Assembly: GCF_000716605.1 (NCBI RefSeq)
Contig: NZ_JNXE01000015.1
Location: 62,001-126,000 of the forward strand
From: Streptomyces sp. NRRL F-525
Lineage (GTDB): Bacteria > Actinomycetota > Actinomycetes > Streptomycetales > Streptomycetaceae
Reading direction: 5' to 3'
DNA length: 64,000 nucleotides
The notes under the pieces are model-generated. The model did not search any database and was not told the origin of the DNA. It worked only from the letters and a program-made list of their open reading frames with translations. Below are positions 15,135 to 24,111 of this stretch, in pieces. The first letter of the stretch is position 1, and each line of letters starts with the position of its first letter. The translations under genes were made by a program, and so were the position numbers.

Positions 15135-17489
15135 ATGAGCAAGACGACCGCCGACTCGCCCGCCGAGACGCCCCGGGCCGACCCCTCCGGCGACGACCAG
15201 GACCTCGGCGCCGCCGGCTCCCAGCTCTCCACGGCCCCCGTCGAGACCGCCATGCCCGGCTCCTTCGGCGGCAGCCGCAGGCCCGGCCTCACCGGCTGGC
15301 TCGTCTGGACCGGTCGTGAAGTGCTCGGCTGGGCGCGCTGGTTCTGGCGGCAGCTGACCTCGATGCGGGTCGCGCTGATGCTGCTGTTCCTGCTGTCGCT
15401 CGGCGCGGTCCCCGGCTCGCTGATCCCGCAGTCCGGCACCGACGCGCTGAAGGTCTCCGAGTTCCAGGACGCGCACAAGACGCTCGGCCCGATCTACCAG
15501 AAGCTCGGCCTCTTCCACGTCTACGGCTCGGCCTGGTTCGGCGCGATCTACGTCCTCCTCTTCGTCTCCCTCATCGGCTGCATCATCCCGCGCACCTGGC
15601 AGTTCGTCGGCCAGCTCCGCGGCCGCCCGCCGGGTGCGCCCAAGCGCCTCAACCGCCTTCCCGCGTACGCCACTTGGCGCACCGCCGCCGAGCCGGACGA
15701 GGTCCGCGAGGTCGCCCTCGCGACCCTGCGGAAGCGCCGCTTCCGCGCGCACGTCGACGGGGACGCCGTAGCCGCCGAGAAGGGCTACCTCCGCGAGACG
15801 GGCAACCTCCTCTTCCACCTCGCGCTGATCGTGATGCTGATCGCCTTTGCCTGGGGCCAGCTCTTCAAGTCCGAGGGCGACAAGCTGATCGTCGAGGGCG
15901 ACGGCTTCTCCAACACCCTCACCCAGTACGACGACTTCAAGTCCGGCAACCTCTTCAGCGACGACGACCTCGTGCCCTTCAGCTTCAACCTGAAGAACTT
16001 CATCGGCACCTACGAGCGCACCGGCCCCAACCGCGGCACCCCGAGCACCTTCCAGGCCGACATCACCTACAGCCTCGGCGCGTACGGCAAGTCCGAGAAG
16101 CACACGATCAAGGTCAACGAGCCGCTGGAGATCGGCGACTCGAAGGTCTACCTCGTCAGCCACGGCTACGCCCCGGTCGTCACCGTCCGGGACGGCAAGG
16201 GCAACGTGGTCTTCCACCAGGCCGTGCCGATGCTGCCGATCGACTCCAACGTCACCTCGCAGGGCGCGATCAAGGTCCTCGACGGCTACAAGAACGCCCA
16301 GGGCGTCGCCGAACAGCTCGGTTTCGCCGCCCTGTTCGTGCCGACCTACGCCAAGGGCAGCGGCACGATGTTCTCCCAGTACCCCGGGCTCGACTACCCG
16401 GTGCTCAACGTGACCGGCTACCACGGTGACCTCGGCGTCAACTCGGGCATCCCGCAGAACGTGTACCAGCTGAACACCAAGGGCCTGAAGCAGTTCAAGA
16501 CCGCCAAGGGCGCCATCCTCAAGTCGCAGCTGCTGCCCGGCGAGACGATGAAGCTGCCGAACGGCGCCGGGTCGATCACCTTCGACAAGCAGATCAAGGA
16601 GTGGGCGGGCTTCCAGGTCGTCCAGCAGCCCGGCACCACCTGGGCCCTGGCCGGCGCGCTCACCGCGATCGTCGGTCTGGCCGGCTCCCTGTTCATCCAG
16701 CGCCGCCGCGTCTGGGTGCGGGCTGCGCGCGGCGCCGACGGAGTGACGGTCGTCGAAATGGCCGGCCTCGGCCGCAGCGAGTCCGCGAAACTCCCCGAGG
16801 AACTCGGCGACCTGGCCGCACTGGTGCACGACCGGGCCCCGACGAAGACGGACGGTGGCTCGGCCAAGTCCGAGACCGGCTCGGCCAAGTCCGACATCGG
16901 CTCGGCGAAGTCCGACCAGGGGGCGACGAAGTCCGACCGGGGCTCGGTGAAGACGGACGGTGGCTCGGCCAAGTCCGACACCGGCCCGCCCGCGCTCGCC
17001 ACCGGCTCGACGAAGTCCGACCAGGGGCTGACGAAGTCCGACCGGGGCTCGGCGAAGACCGACGAGGGCTCGGCCAAGTCCAAGACCGGCTCGGCGAAGG
17101 CAGACGATGACTCGCCCAAGTCCAAGACCGGCTCGGCGAAGACCGAGGCAGGCTCGCCCACGTCCGGGACCGGCTCGGCGAAGTCCGGCCAGGGCTCGGC
17201 GAAGACCGATGAGGCCCCGCTGAAGACGGACAGGGGCTCGGCCAAGTCCAAGACCGGCTCGCCGACGCCCGCCACCGGCTCGCCGACGCCCGCCACCGGC
17301 TCGCCGACGCCCGCCACCAGCTCGCCCAAGCCAGCCACCGGCCCGACGAAGACCGACGACGCCCCGAAGACCGCAGACGCCACGAAGACCGACGACGACC
17401 CCAAGACCCCCACCACCTCCGACGCCGACACCCACGACTCCGACTCCGGCGTCGAACCGCCCGTACCCGCCGAAGGGGCTGAGAAGTGA
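15135..17489 (+). CDS. resB: Cytochrome c biogenesis protein ResB with a long repetitive C-terminal tail
   Basis: 784 residues. The first 570 are a normal ResB: membrane segments near residues 75-95, 135-155, 230-250 and a last one at about 515-530 (ALAGALTAIVGLAGSLFI), with the large extracytoplasmic loop between the third and fourth. ResB and CcsB form the heme export/ligation complex of system II. Family members usually end soon after the last membrane segment. Here about 210 extra residues follow, made of hexapeptide units (GSAKSD, GSAKTD, GSPTPA and similar). By topology the tail should be cytoplasmic. The ccsB start overlaps the stop. Confidence 0.9.
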   Translation: MSKTTADSPAETPRADPSGDDQDLGAAGSQLSTAPVETAMPGSFGGSRRPGLTGWLVWTGREVLGWARWFWRQLTSMRVALMLLFLLSLGAVPGSLIPQSGTDALKVSEFQDAHKTLGPIYQKLGLFHVYGSAWFGAIYVLLFVSLIGCIIPRTWQFVGQLRGRPPGAPKRLNRLPAYATWRTAAEPDEVREVALATLRKRRFRAHVDGDAVAAEKGYLRETGNLLFHLALIVMLIAFAWGQLFKSEGDKLIVEGDGFSNTLTQYDDFKSGNLFSDDDLVPFSFNLKNFIGTYERTGPNRGTPSTFQADITYSLGAYGKSEKHTIKVNEPLEIGDSKVYLVSHGYAPVVTVRDGKGNVVFHQAVPMLPIDSNVTSQGAIKVLDGYKNAQGVAEQLGFAALFVPTYAKGSGTMFSQYPGLDYPVLNVTGYHGDLGVNSGIPQNVYQLNTKGLKQFKTAKGAILKSQLLPGETMKLPNGAGSITFDKQIKEWAGFQVVQQPGTTWALAGALTAIVGLAGSLFIQRRRVWVRAARGADGVTVVEMAGLGRSESAKLPEELGDLAALVHDRAPTKTDGGSAKSETGSAKSDIGSAKSDQGATKSDRGSVKTDGGSAKSDTGPPALATGSTKSDQGLTKSDRGSAKTDEGSAKSKTGSAKADDDSPKSKTGSAKTEAGSPTSGTGSAKSGQGSAKTDEAPLKTDRGSAKSKTGSPTPATGSPTPATGSPTPATSSPKPATGPTKTDDAPKTADATKTDDDPKTPTTSDADTHDSDSGVEPPVPAEGAEK
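16849..17335 (+). repeat. 18-bp coding repeat array in resB
   Basis: More than 20 imperfect 18-nt units of the type TCGGCCAAGTCCGAGACC encode Gly-Ser-Ala-Lys-Ser-Asp hexapeptides, with scattered 15- to 24-nt variants and, at the end, three near-identical GGCTCGCCGACGCCCGCCACC units. The array lies entirely inside the resB tail and keeps the reading frame. Confidence 0.85.
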
Positions 17490-18604
17490 CTCTCGCCGCC
17501 GCAACCGACATCGCCTCCGTGACCAATCTGGCCGCCGCGACCAACGAGCACCTGGCCAACCTCAGCAACACGCTGATCTACTCCTCGATGGCCGTCTACA
17601 CCCTGGCCTTCTTCGCGTACATCGCCGAATGGACCTTCGGCAGCCGCAGCAAGATCGGCCGTACGGCCGCCGCGCTGACCGGTGCCGAGGCGAAGAAGGC
17701 GGCCGCGCCCGCCGTCACCGTGCAGAACGCCGGCGGCACCACCGTGCTGGAGCGGCCGAAGGTCGTCGTCCGGGCCGCGTCAGGCTCGCGCGACGTGCCG
17801 GACGGTCCCGGCGCGCACGGCGGGGACGAACAGGGCGACCTCTACGGCCGTATCGCCGTGTCCCTCACGGTCCTCGCGTTCCTCGTGGAGCTCAGCGGCG
17901 TCCTCGCCCGCGCGGCCTCCGTGGAGCGGGCGCCCTGGGGCAACATGTACGAGTTCAACATCACCTTCTCCACGGTCGCCGTCGGCGTGTACCTCACGCT
18001 GCTGCTGCTCAAGAAGAACGTGCGCTGGCTCGGCCTGTTCCTGGTCACGACGGTCCTCCTCGATCTCGGCATCGCCGTCACTGTCTTGTACACCGCCAGC
18101 GATCAATTGGTTCCCGCCCTCCACTCGTACTGGCTGTACATCCACGTCTCGACGGCGATCATCTGCGGCGCGGTCTTCTACGTGGGCGCCGTGGGCACGC
18201 TGCTCTACCTCTTCAAGGACAGCTACGAGAGCAAGCTCGCGAACGGCGGCAAGCCCGGCGCCTTCGCCACCTCCGTCATGGAGCGGCTGCCCGCCTCGGC
18301 GAACCTCGACAAGTTCTCCTACCGCGTCAACGCGGCCGTCTTCCCGCTGTGGACGTTCACGATCATCGCGGGCTCGATCTGGGCCGAGTCGGCCTGGGGC
18401 CGCTACTGGGGCTGGGACCCGAAGGAGACCTGGGCGTTCATCACCTGGGTCGCCTACGCCTGCTACCTGCACGCCCGCGCCACCGCCGGCTGGAAGGGCC
18501 GCAAGGCCGCCTACCTGGCCCTGATCGCCTTCGGCTGCTGGATCTTCAACTACTACGGCGTCAACATCTTCGTCGGCGGCAAGCACTCCTACGCCGGCGT
18601 GTAA
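17486..18604 (+). CDS. ccsB: Cytochrome c biogenesis protein CcsB (ResC)
   Basis: 372 residues with about eight membrane segments. The tryptophan-rich heme-handling motif reads ESAWGRYWGWDPKETWAF at about residues 292-309, and conserved histidines flank it (HSYWLYIHV; HSYAGV at the end). With ResB it transports heme and attaches it to apocytochrome c outside the membrane. GTG start overlaps the resB stop (GTGA). An insert of about 55 residues between the first and second membrane segments (AEAKKAAAPAVTVQN...) is a variable linker. A strong terminator lies 50 bp downstream, ending the operon. Confidence 0.92.
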   Translation: MTLAAATDIASVTNLAAATNEHLANLSNTLIYSSMAVYTLAFFAYIAEWTFGSRSKIGRTAAALTGAEAKKAAAPAVTVQNAGGTTVLERPKVVVRAASGSRDVPDGPGAHGGDEQGDLYGRIAVSLTVLAFLVELSGVLARAASVERAPWGNMYEFNITFSTVAVGVYLTLLLLKKNVRWLGLFLVTTVLLDLGIAVTVLYTASDQLVPALHSYWLYIHVSTAIICGAVFYVGAVGTLLYLFKDSYESKLANGGKPGAFATSVMERLPASANLDKFSYRVNAAVFPLWTFTIIAGSIWAESAWGRYWGWDPKETWAFITWVAYACYLHARATAGWKGRKAAYLALIAFGCWIFNYYGVNIFVGGKHSYAGV

Positions 18605-18651
18605 GCCGCACCCCGAAGCAGTAACCCGAACCCGCAACTCCCTTACGGCAC

Positions 18652-18690
18652 AGGCCGGTTCCGTGTGACATGGGTCACCGGAACCGGCCT
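18652..18690 (+). terminator. Terminator of the cytochrome c maturation operon
   Basis: AGGCCGGTTCCG (18652-18663) and CGGAACCGGCCT (18679-18690) form a perfect 12-bp stem with a 15-nt loop. There is no U-run, as is common in high-GC terminators. Confidence 0.7.
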
Positions 18691-18715
18691 TCGTCGTCCG
18701 GACAGGTAGAGGGGT

Positions 18716-19336
18716 GTGGATACGAATCTGCGGTTGAGGAAACGCATCCGCGCGGGGGACCACGACGCCTTCGGCGAGCTCTTCGACGCGTACGCACGCT
18801 CCGTCTACAACCACGCCTTCCGGCTCACGGGGGACTGGGCGCAGGCCGAGGACATCGTGTCGCTGACCTTCCTGGACGCCTGGCGCCTGCGCGGCAAGCT
18901 CGACGAGGAGGGCGGTTCGCTCCAGCCCTGGCTGCTCGGCATCGCCACCAACGTCACGCGCAACACCCGCCGCGCCGCCCGAAGACACGCGGCCGCCGTC
19001 TCCCGGCTGCCCCGTGACGAGGTCGAGCGCGACTTCGCCGACGAGGTCGCCGCCCGCCTCGACGACACCGCCGAACTCGCCCTCGTACGCGCCGCGTTGG
19101 CCACCCTGCGGCGCGCCGAGCGCGAGGTGCTCGCCCTGTGCGTGTGGTCCGGCCTCGACTACCAGGCCGCCGCCGAGGCGCTCGGGGTACCGGTGGGGAC
19201 CGTACGGTCGCGCCTCTCGCGGGCGCGCGCAAAGCTCGCGAAACATCTCAAAAGTATGGAACTCCCCCTGCGGGACGGACAGATGAAAGGTGACCGTGGC
19301 AGTGCGGTCGGGCCCCTGAGGGAGGAAAAGCGATGA
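18716..19336 (+). CDS. ECF RNA polymerase sigma factor
   Basis: 206 residues. Region 2 spans DAFGELFDAYARSVYNHAFRLTGDWAQAEDIVSLTFLDAW, region 4 spans LDYQAAAEALGVPVGTVRSRLSRARAKL. It would direct RNA polymerase to a small regulon. GTG start. Its stop overlaps the next gene (ATGA), a membrane-anchored CU044_5270-type protein; such pairs are common in Streptomyces and the partner may modulate the sigma factor, although it is not a recognisable zinc-binding anti-sigma. Target promoters are unknown. Confidence 0.88.
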   Translation: MDTNLRLRKRIRAGDHDAFGELFDAYARSVYNHAFRLTGDWAQAEDIVSLTFLDAWRLRGKLDEEGGSLQPWLLGIATNVTRNTRRAARRHAAAVSRLPRDEVERDFADEVAARLDDTAELALVRAALATLRRAEREVLALCVWSGLDYQAAAEALGVPVGTVRSRLSRARAKLAKHLKSMELPLRDGQMKGDRGSAVGPLREEKR

Positions 19337-20289
19337 ACCAGCTCCCGGACCTTCCCGAGAGAGACCTTCCGCCGGGCCGTCACCGACTCCTCAAGGAGCA
19401 TCTGATGACCGAGATCCGGCACGAGACCGCAGCCGTCCAGGAGGGCGCGCCCGCTCCCCGGCGGAACAAGTGGCTGCGGCCCGCGCTCGCCGCGACCGCC
19501 GTCGCCACCGCCGCGGCCGTGACCTTCGTGGTGCTGCCTTCGTCCGGCTCCTCGCCGGCGCCCGCGAAGCCGCCCCGGAAGTCGACGGTCGCGCTCCTGG
19601 AGGACATCGCGCTGGCGGCCGAGCACGAGAAGTCCTACGGCACGGTCCGCGACGACCAGTTCGTGTACGTGGACAGCAAGGTGTCGTACGCGAACTCCGG
19701 GGAGGGGACGAAGACCCGGATCGATCCACCGCACCGGCAGGAGGTGTGGATGTCGGTGGACGGCCTGCACGTCGGGCTGGTGCGGCAGGCGGGCATGGGG
19801 GCGCACTCCGTCCCGGTCGACGTGAAGCCGGGCAAGGCCGGCTGGGACGTCTCGTCCTTCTACAACCACGTGAGGACGCTGCCGACCGACGCCGACGCGA
19901 TGTACGACTACCTGGCCACGACCGCCCCGAAGTACGGCGGTGACGACAAGAACCAGGCCATGTTCGTGCTGGTCGGCGATCTCCTCCGCGATTCCGTCGT
20001 GCCGCCGAAGCAGAGCGCGGCGCTGTTCCGGGCGGTGGCCAGGATTCCCGGAGTGACGACGGTCGAGGGGGTGAAGGACGCCGCCGGGCGCCCCGGTGTC
20101 GCCATCGCCCGGACCGACCCCTTCAACCCGCTCCGGGACGAGTGGATCTTCGATGCGAAGACCTACGAGTTCCTGGGCGAGCGCGAGGTGGCCACCAAGG
20201 ACAACGCCGGCGTGAAGAAGGGCACGGTCACCGCCGACACCGCCGTCCTGCGCCGGGCGATCGTCGACAAGGCGGGCGAACGGCCGTAG
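19333..20289 (+). CDS. CU044_5270 family membrane-anchored protein
   Basis: 318 residues. N-terminal MNQLPDLPERDLPPGRHRLLKEHLMTEI is the characteristic opening of this actinobacterial family. One membrane segment at about residues 53-70 (LAATAVATAAAVTFVVLP) puts about 240 residues outside. Function unknown; coupled to the preceding ECF sigma gene, so a sensory or anti-sigma-like role is plausible but unproven. Convergent with the next gene, 13 bp apart. Confidence 0.8.
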   Translation: MNQLPDLPERDLPPGRHRLLKEHLMTEIRHETAAVQEGAPAPRRNKWLRPALAATAVATAAAVTFVVLPSSGSSPAPAKPPRKSTVALLEDIALAAEHEKSYGTVRDDQFVYVDSKVSYANSGEGTKTRIDPPHRQEVWMSVDGLHVGLVRQAGMGAHSVPVDVKPGKAGWDVSSFYNHVRTLPTDADAMYDYLATTAPKYGGDDKNQAMFVLVGDLLRDSVVPPKQSAALFRAVARIPGVTTVEGVKDAAGRPGVAIARTDPFNPLRDEWIFDAKTYEFLGEREVATKDNAGVKKGTVTADTAVLRRAIVDKAGERP

Positions 20290-20302
20290 GGGACAAGGGC
20301 GT

Positions 20303-21844
20303 TCAGGCCGGAGGCAGGCAGTCCTTCGCGGGCGGCCTGTCCTCCGGCCAGGCGATCTTCACGAAGCGGGAGCCGCCCTGCGGGGTGAGTTCCACTATCG
20401 GTACGGCCTTGTCGTACGGGTTGCCGTGGACGTCCAGGCAGATCCAGCCGCTCGCGCCGTTCACCCGCAACGACCCCTTCACCTGGGGCCATTGGAGGCC
20501 GACGTCGGCCAGCGGCGGGATCTTCTGCTGGTCGGGGGTGGCCTCGCGGATGCCGTGGACGGCGAGGCGCATCGCGTCGTAGGCGATGATCGCCTGGCCG
20601 TCGTCGAGGGAGACCGGGCCGATCGGGCCGACGGGGGAGGTCTTGGCGGTGGCGAGGAGTTTGTCGAGGTCCTGAGTGTCCTGGGGTGAACCGCCGGTCG
20701 CCGGGGGCTTGTTGGTCCAGGCGGCGGGGTGGGCGAGGGCGGTGTAGCGGACGGCGACGCCGTGCTGGAGGGCCGTCCGGTCGAGCTTCTTGTCGCCGGT
20801 GAGGTACGAGCCCTCGTCGCCGGTGAGCACGGTGAAGGTGCGGGACTGGCAGCCTCGGCGGCCCAACGCGTTGATGAACTGGCGGAGTTGGGTGTGCCGT
20901 CCGGCGAAGAACACGGTGTTCAGCTTGGCGTCCGTGTCGCAGATGAGGTCGGTGATCTGCCGGAAGGTGTTGGGCGTACTGCCTTCCTGGCTCCGGTCGG
21001 CGGGCGGGGTGAACGGCCAGGAGCCGTACGGCGAGCCCTTCAGCAGGGTGGCGAAGGCCTGTTGGAGCGTCTTCGTGTACGGGTCGCCGGGCTTGTCGTA
21101 GACCAGCAGGGCCCGGTCGGCCGTCACCTTGGCGTAGGCGGCGAGGGCGCGGGCCTCGTCGGTGTTGGTGGGGGAGACGCGGGCGAGCCCGGGGTAAGGG
21201 TCCTTGCCCTGCTGGCCGTTGGCGAGGTCGTCGGCGGTGATGGAGGTGCCGATCACCGGGACGCCGAGCCGGGTCAGCTTCGCCACGGCCTTCTTGTTGT
21301 TGTCGGTGCTGGTCCCTATGCCGGTGACCGCGCGGAGCCGGTCGGACGAGGTCGTCATCGTCACTATCCGGTCGACGGTCCGCTCCCAATAGGCGCCCGT
21401 GGCACCGGGGTTGGCGAGCACCAGCCGGATGTACGGGGTCTCGCCGTTGTCGTCGTGGTTGGCCTGGTACTGGGCGAGATAGGCGCCCTGCAACTCGTGC
21501 CGTACGTCGTTCATGGTGTCGGCGTCGGTCGCGGTGAACGGCTCGAAGAGCGCGACGGTGACGTACGTGCCCGCCTTGAGCGAGCGGTTCTCGCGGGCCA
21601 CCGACCTGATGGTGTCGGCGAATTGGCGCTGCCCGAAGTCGAAGGACGAGGTCGACACCCCCACGCACTCACCGCTGTCCTCGGGCCGTGCCACCCCGGC
21701 CGCGCAGGACCGGTCGTCGTGCAGCAGGGTGCGGGTCAGCTGGACCAGCCCGAAGACCAGCACGGCGGCGACCACGAGGGCCGTGTAGCGGTAGATCGGG
21801 ATCGTCCGGATCCGCTGGAGAAGTTCGTGCGGCCACGCTCTCAT
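20303..21844 (-). CDS. Membrane-anchored type I periplasmic-binding-fold protein without a cognate permease
   Basis: 513 residues. A single N-terminal membrane segment (YTALVVAAVLVFGLVQLTR, about residues 20-38) anchors an extracellular domain of the Leu/Ile/Val-receptor type: VALFEPFTATDADTMNDVRHELQGAYLAQY, RLVLANPGATGAYWERTV, GVPVIGTSITAD, VFFAGRHTQLRQFINAL. There is no lipobox and no ABC permease or transporter ATPase nearby. The ATG overlaps the stop of the upstream NTPase gene (ATGA), so the two proteins are made together. I read it as a ligand sensor rather than a transporter part; the ligand is unknown. Confidence 0.8.
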   Translation of the reverse strand: MRAWPHELLQRIRTIPIYRYTALVVAAVLVFGLVQLTRTLLHDDRSCAAGVARPEDSGECVGVSTSSFDFGQRQFADTIRSVARENRSLKAGTYVTVALFEPFTATDADTMNDVRHELQGAYLAQYQANHDDNGETPYIRLVLANPGATGAYWERTVDRIVTMTTSSDRLRAVTGIGTSTDNNKKAVAKLTRLGVPVIGTSITADDLANGQQGKDPYPGLARVSPTNTDEARALAAYAKVTADRALLVYDKPGDPYTKTLQQAFATLLKGSPYGSWPFTPPADRSQEGSTPNTFRQITDLICDTDAKLNTVFFAGRHTQLRQFINALGRRGCQSRTFTVLTGDEGSYLTGDKKLDRTALQHGVAVRYTALAHPAAWTNKPPATGGSPQDTQDLDKLLATAKTSPVGPIGPVSLDDGQAIIAYDAMRLAVHGIREATPDQQKIPPLADVGLQWPQVKGSLRVNGASGWICLDVHGNPYDKAVPIVELTPQGGSRFVKIAWPEDRPPAKDCLPPA

Positions 21845-23979
21845 CGCCCGCCCCCGTCTCGGTCGTCGCCGGCCGGAACCCTCAACGGGCGCCCGGCCAG
21901 GGCCTGTTCGGGCCACTGCTGGGCGGCCCGCCAGAGCGGTTCGCTGCCCGCGGGCCAGATGTTCGACAACTGCTCCAGATCGAAGTGCATCCGCCCCGCG
22001 ACCTCCTCGTCCGGCAGCACCAGCGGGTCGGTCACCTGCCACACCGCGTGCAGCAGCCGCCGTACCGTCAGATGAAGAGTCGGGTCCACGCCGGGCGGTG
22101 GGTCCTCCTCGGCGTCCGTGCGGGCGAGCGCGACGGCCTTGCGGTGGTCGCCGGGGGCGCCGATGTCCCGGCCGTGCGGATCGTGCGCGTGGTAGTAGGG
22201 CGCGGCGGTGACGAACAGCAGCGTCTCCAGCCAGGCGTACGGCGTGATGGTGCGGAAGGTGGTGCGCAGGTAGGCGACCGCGTCCGCCGTGTCGCCCAGG
22301 GCGAGTTCGTGGTGCAGGCGGTAGCGGGCGCGGGCCGGGGTGTCCGGGTTGCCGGGCAGGCCGTCGTAGTGCGAGAGCAGTGAGCGGTGGACGGCGCGCC
22401 AGCGGCCGTGGTCGGCGTCGTCGAGGTGGAGGCGGAGGAGGAGCAGGGTGCGGAGGAAGGGGTCGCCGACGAAGTAGCCCTCGGCCGGGGGGAGTCCCTC
22501 GGCGGTGAGCTGGGTGCGCAGGCGGTTCACCCCGGCCGCCCCGAAACTGTCCCCGAGCCGGGCCTCGGCCAGTGCGCGTGCCGAGTCGCCGTCGTGCGCG
22601 GTGGCGAGCACGGCCAGTTCTTCCGCGAGCCCCGGCGGCACCAGCCGGTCGAGCAACTCCCGGTACACGGGCCGCCGTTCGTGCTCCGCGTCCCCGTCCG
22701 GCTTCAGCCCGGCGGTCAGCAGCTCGCCCGGACTGACGGCTCCCGCGGGCCGGTTCTGCCGTACGGCCTGCCCCAGCACCGCCGCCCCCAGCGGACTGCC
22801 GGCCGTCAACCGGTGGATGGCGTACGGCAGTTGGGGCGGCACCTCGACACGCGTAGAACCGTCGGCGTCGGTGGCGCACACGTCGGCGATGACGCGCCGC
22901 GCCTCCTCGGGCGTCAGTGCGGGCAGGGTCACCACCAGGGCCCGGGACGAGGGCGAGGCCCCCGGCACCCAGCCGCTCGCGCGGGCCACCTCCGGGAGCG
23001 GATGCCGTACGGTGTCCGGCAGTTCGGGGTGACGGCGGCCGCGCAGAGCGGCGAAGAAGACCACCTGGTCACCGGTGCCGTCGGCACGCTCTCTCAGGAC
23101 GGCCTTCATCAGCCCGGGACCGGGCCCGGACTGCACGTTGTCGACGAGCACAACCGGCCGCCCCACCCGGCGCATCCGCTCCCACCGGCGCCGGTAGGTG
23201 TCGCTCAGGTCGGCCAACAGGGCGCGCAGCAGCCAGCGTTCGGCGTCCGCGCGGGAGGTGCCGTCGGCGCGGAAGTCGCGGGCGATCTCGATCAGCCCGC
23301 GCTTGGCGTCACCGCTCGCGCCCGGGTAGGCGCTGTACCAGTCCGCGCCCGCCTTCAGCAGTCCGTTCGGCGTCCACACGAGGTCGAAGAGGGTGTCCAG
23401 GGTCGCCTCGATGACGGCCTGGCCGACCGGCCCCGTACCGGACAGATTGGCGATCAGCCGGGACGCGACCTTGCCGGCCCAGCCCTGCGCGATCACCGCC
23501 CAGCGCCGCGCCGGGTCGCTCAGCAGCAGGATGCGGCGGGCCTCCTCGCGGGCGCTGTCCTCGTCCCGCGTGCCCCAGCCGGTGGCGCAGACGGCGAGCA
23601 ACCCGGCCTCCAGACGCGGGAAGTCGATGCTCCCGGCGCCGTGCACCACGGGTTCGCGCAGCTGCTCCGCGACGGTCGCCAGTGCCTGCCACACCGGCGA
23701 CCAGGTGGCGGCGGGCCGCCCGTCCGGCAGCCGGGTCAGCCGGTCGGCCTCGCAGTCGATCAGTGCGACCGGCGTGTGCCCGCGGTACGCGCTCCGCAAC
23801 TCGGCCAGCGCCATGCTCTTGCCGAGCCCGCGCGCGCCCGCGAGCACCACGAAGGGCGGTTCCGGGTGTTCGTACGGCGAGGTGAGCAGCTCGTACGGCC
23901 GCAGGCCGATCAGGCGTGAGGCGAGACCGGGCGGCTGTGCCTCGAACAGCGCCCCGCGTCCATGCAGCCCTCTTCCCAC
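21841..23979 (-). CDS. Large P-loop NTPase (AAA/STAND-like), partner of the anchored binding protein
   Basis: 712 residues, cytosolic, no signal or membrane segment. Walker A is GARGLGKSMAL at about residues 46-56; VVLVDNVQSGPG looks like Walker B; VVTLPALTPEEARRVIADVC precedes a helical, Arg/Leu-rich C-terminal half that may be a winged-helix or TPR-like sensor region. The layout recalls STAND regulatory ATPases. I use the GTG at 23979, which has GGGGGAG 5 nt upstream; another in-frame GTG lies 30 nt earlier. Its stop overlaps the binding-protein start. Probable role: intracellular switch linked to an extracellular ligand sensor (inference). Confidence 0.7.
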   Translation of the reverse strand: MGRGLHGRGALFEAQPPGLASRLIGLRPYELLTSPYEHPEPPFVVLAGARGLGKSMALAELRSAYRGHTPVALIDCEADRLTRLPDGRPAATWSPVWQALATVAEQLREPVVHGAGSIDFPRLEAGLLAVCATGWGTRDEDSAREEARRILLLSDPARRWAVIAQGWAGKVASRLIANLSGTGPVGQAVIEATLDTLFDLVWTPNGLLKAGADWYSAYPGASGDAKRGLIEIARDFRADGTSRADAERWLLRALLADLSDTYRRRWERMRRVGRPVVLVDNVQSGPGPGLMKAVLRERADGTGDQVVFFAALRGRRHPELPDTVRHPLPEVARASGWVPGASPSSRALVVTLPALTPEEARRVIADVCATDADGSTRVEVPPQLPYAIHRLTAGSPLGAAVLGQAVRQNRPAGAVSPGELLTAGLKPDGDAEHERRPVYRELLDRLVPPGLAEELAVLATAHDGDSARALAEARLGDSFGAAGVNRLRTQLTAEGLPPAEGYFVGDPFLRTLLLLRLHLDDADHGRWRAVHRSLLSHYDGLPGNPDTPARARYRLHHELALGDTADAVAYLRTTFRTITPYAWLETLLFVTAAPYYHAHDPHGRDIGAPGDHRKAVALARTDAEEDPPPGVDPTLHLTVRRLLHAVWQVTDPLVLPDEEVAGRMHFDLEQLSNIWPAGSEPLWRAAQQWPEQALAGRPLRVPAGDDRDGGGR

Positions 23980-24111
23980 CGCATCTCCCCCTGAGCGGTC
24001 GCCTGGCACCGGAACCTGTCTATCAACACCAGGGTAAATAGGGGGAGTTGTTTCGTACTAGGGCGCGTGGTGTCCGTTGCGTTACGAAAATGTCGGAACG
24101 GGAGCCTTGGT

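Noticed and set aside
16850..17335. CRISPR or minisatellite array
   Set aside because: Units are adjacent 18-nt coding repeats without spacers and keep the resB frame; they encode a hexapeptide tail.
12315..17504. Very long open frame (about 1,700 codons) on the minus strand opposite the cytochrome c maturation genes
   Set aside because: It mirrors well-supported plus-strand genes, has Arg/Gly/Val-rich low-complexity translation and no domain; high-GC DNA leaves antisense frames open by chance.
20303..22879. Single fused protein of 858 residues instead of a separate binding protein
   Set aside because: The extra upstream part is in the wrong frame for the NTPase gene and reads as Arg/Pro-rich nonsense; the ATG at 21844 with an ATGA overlap is far better.
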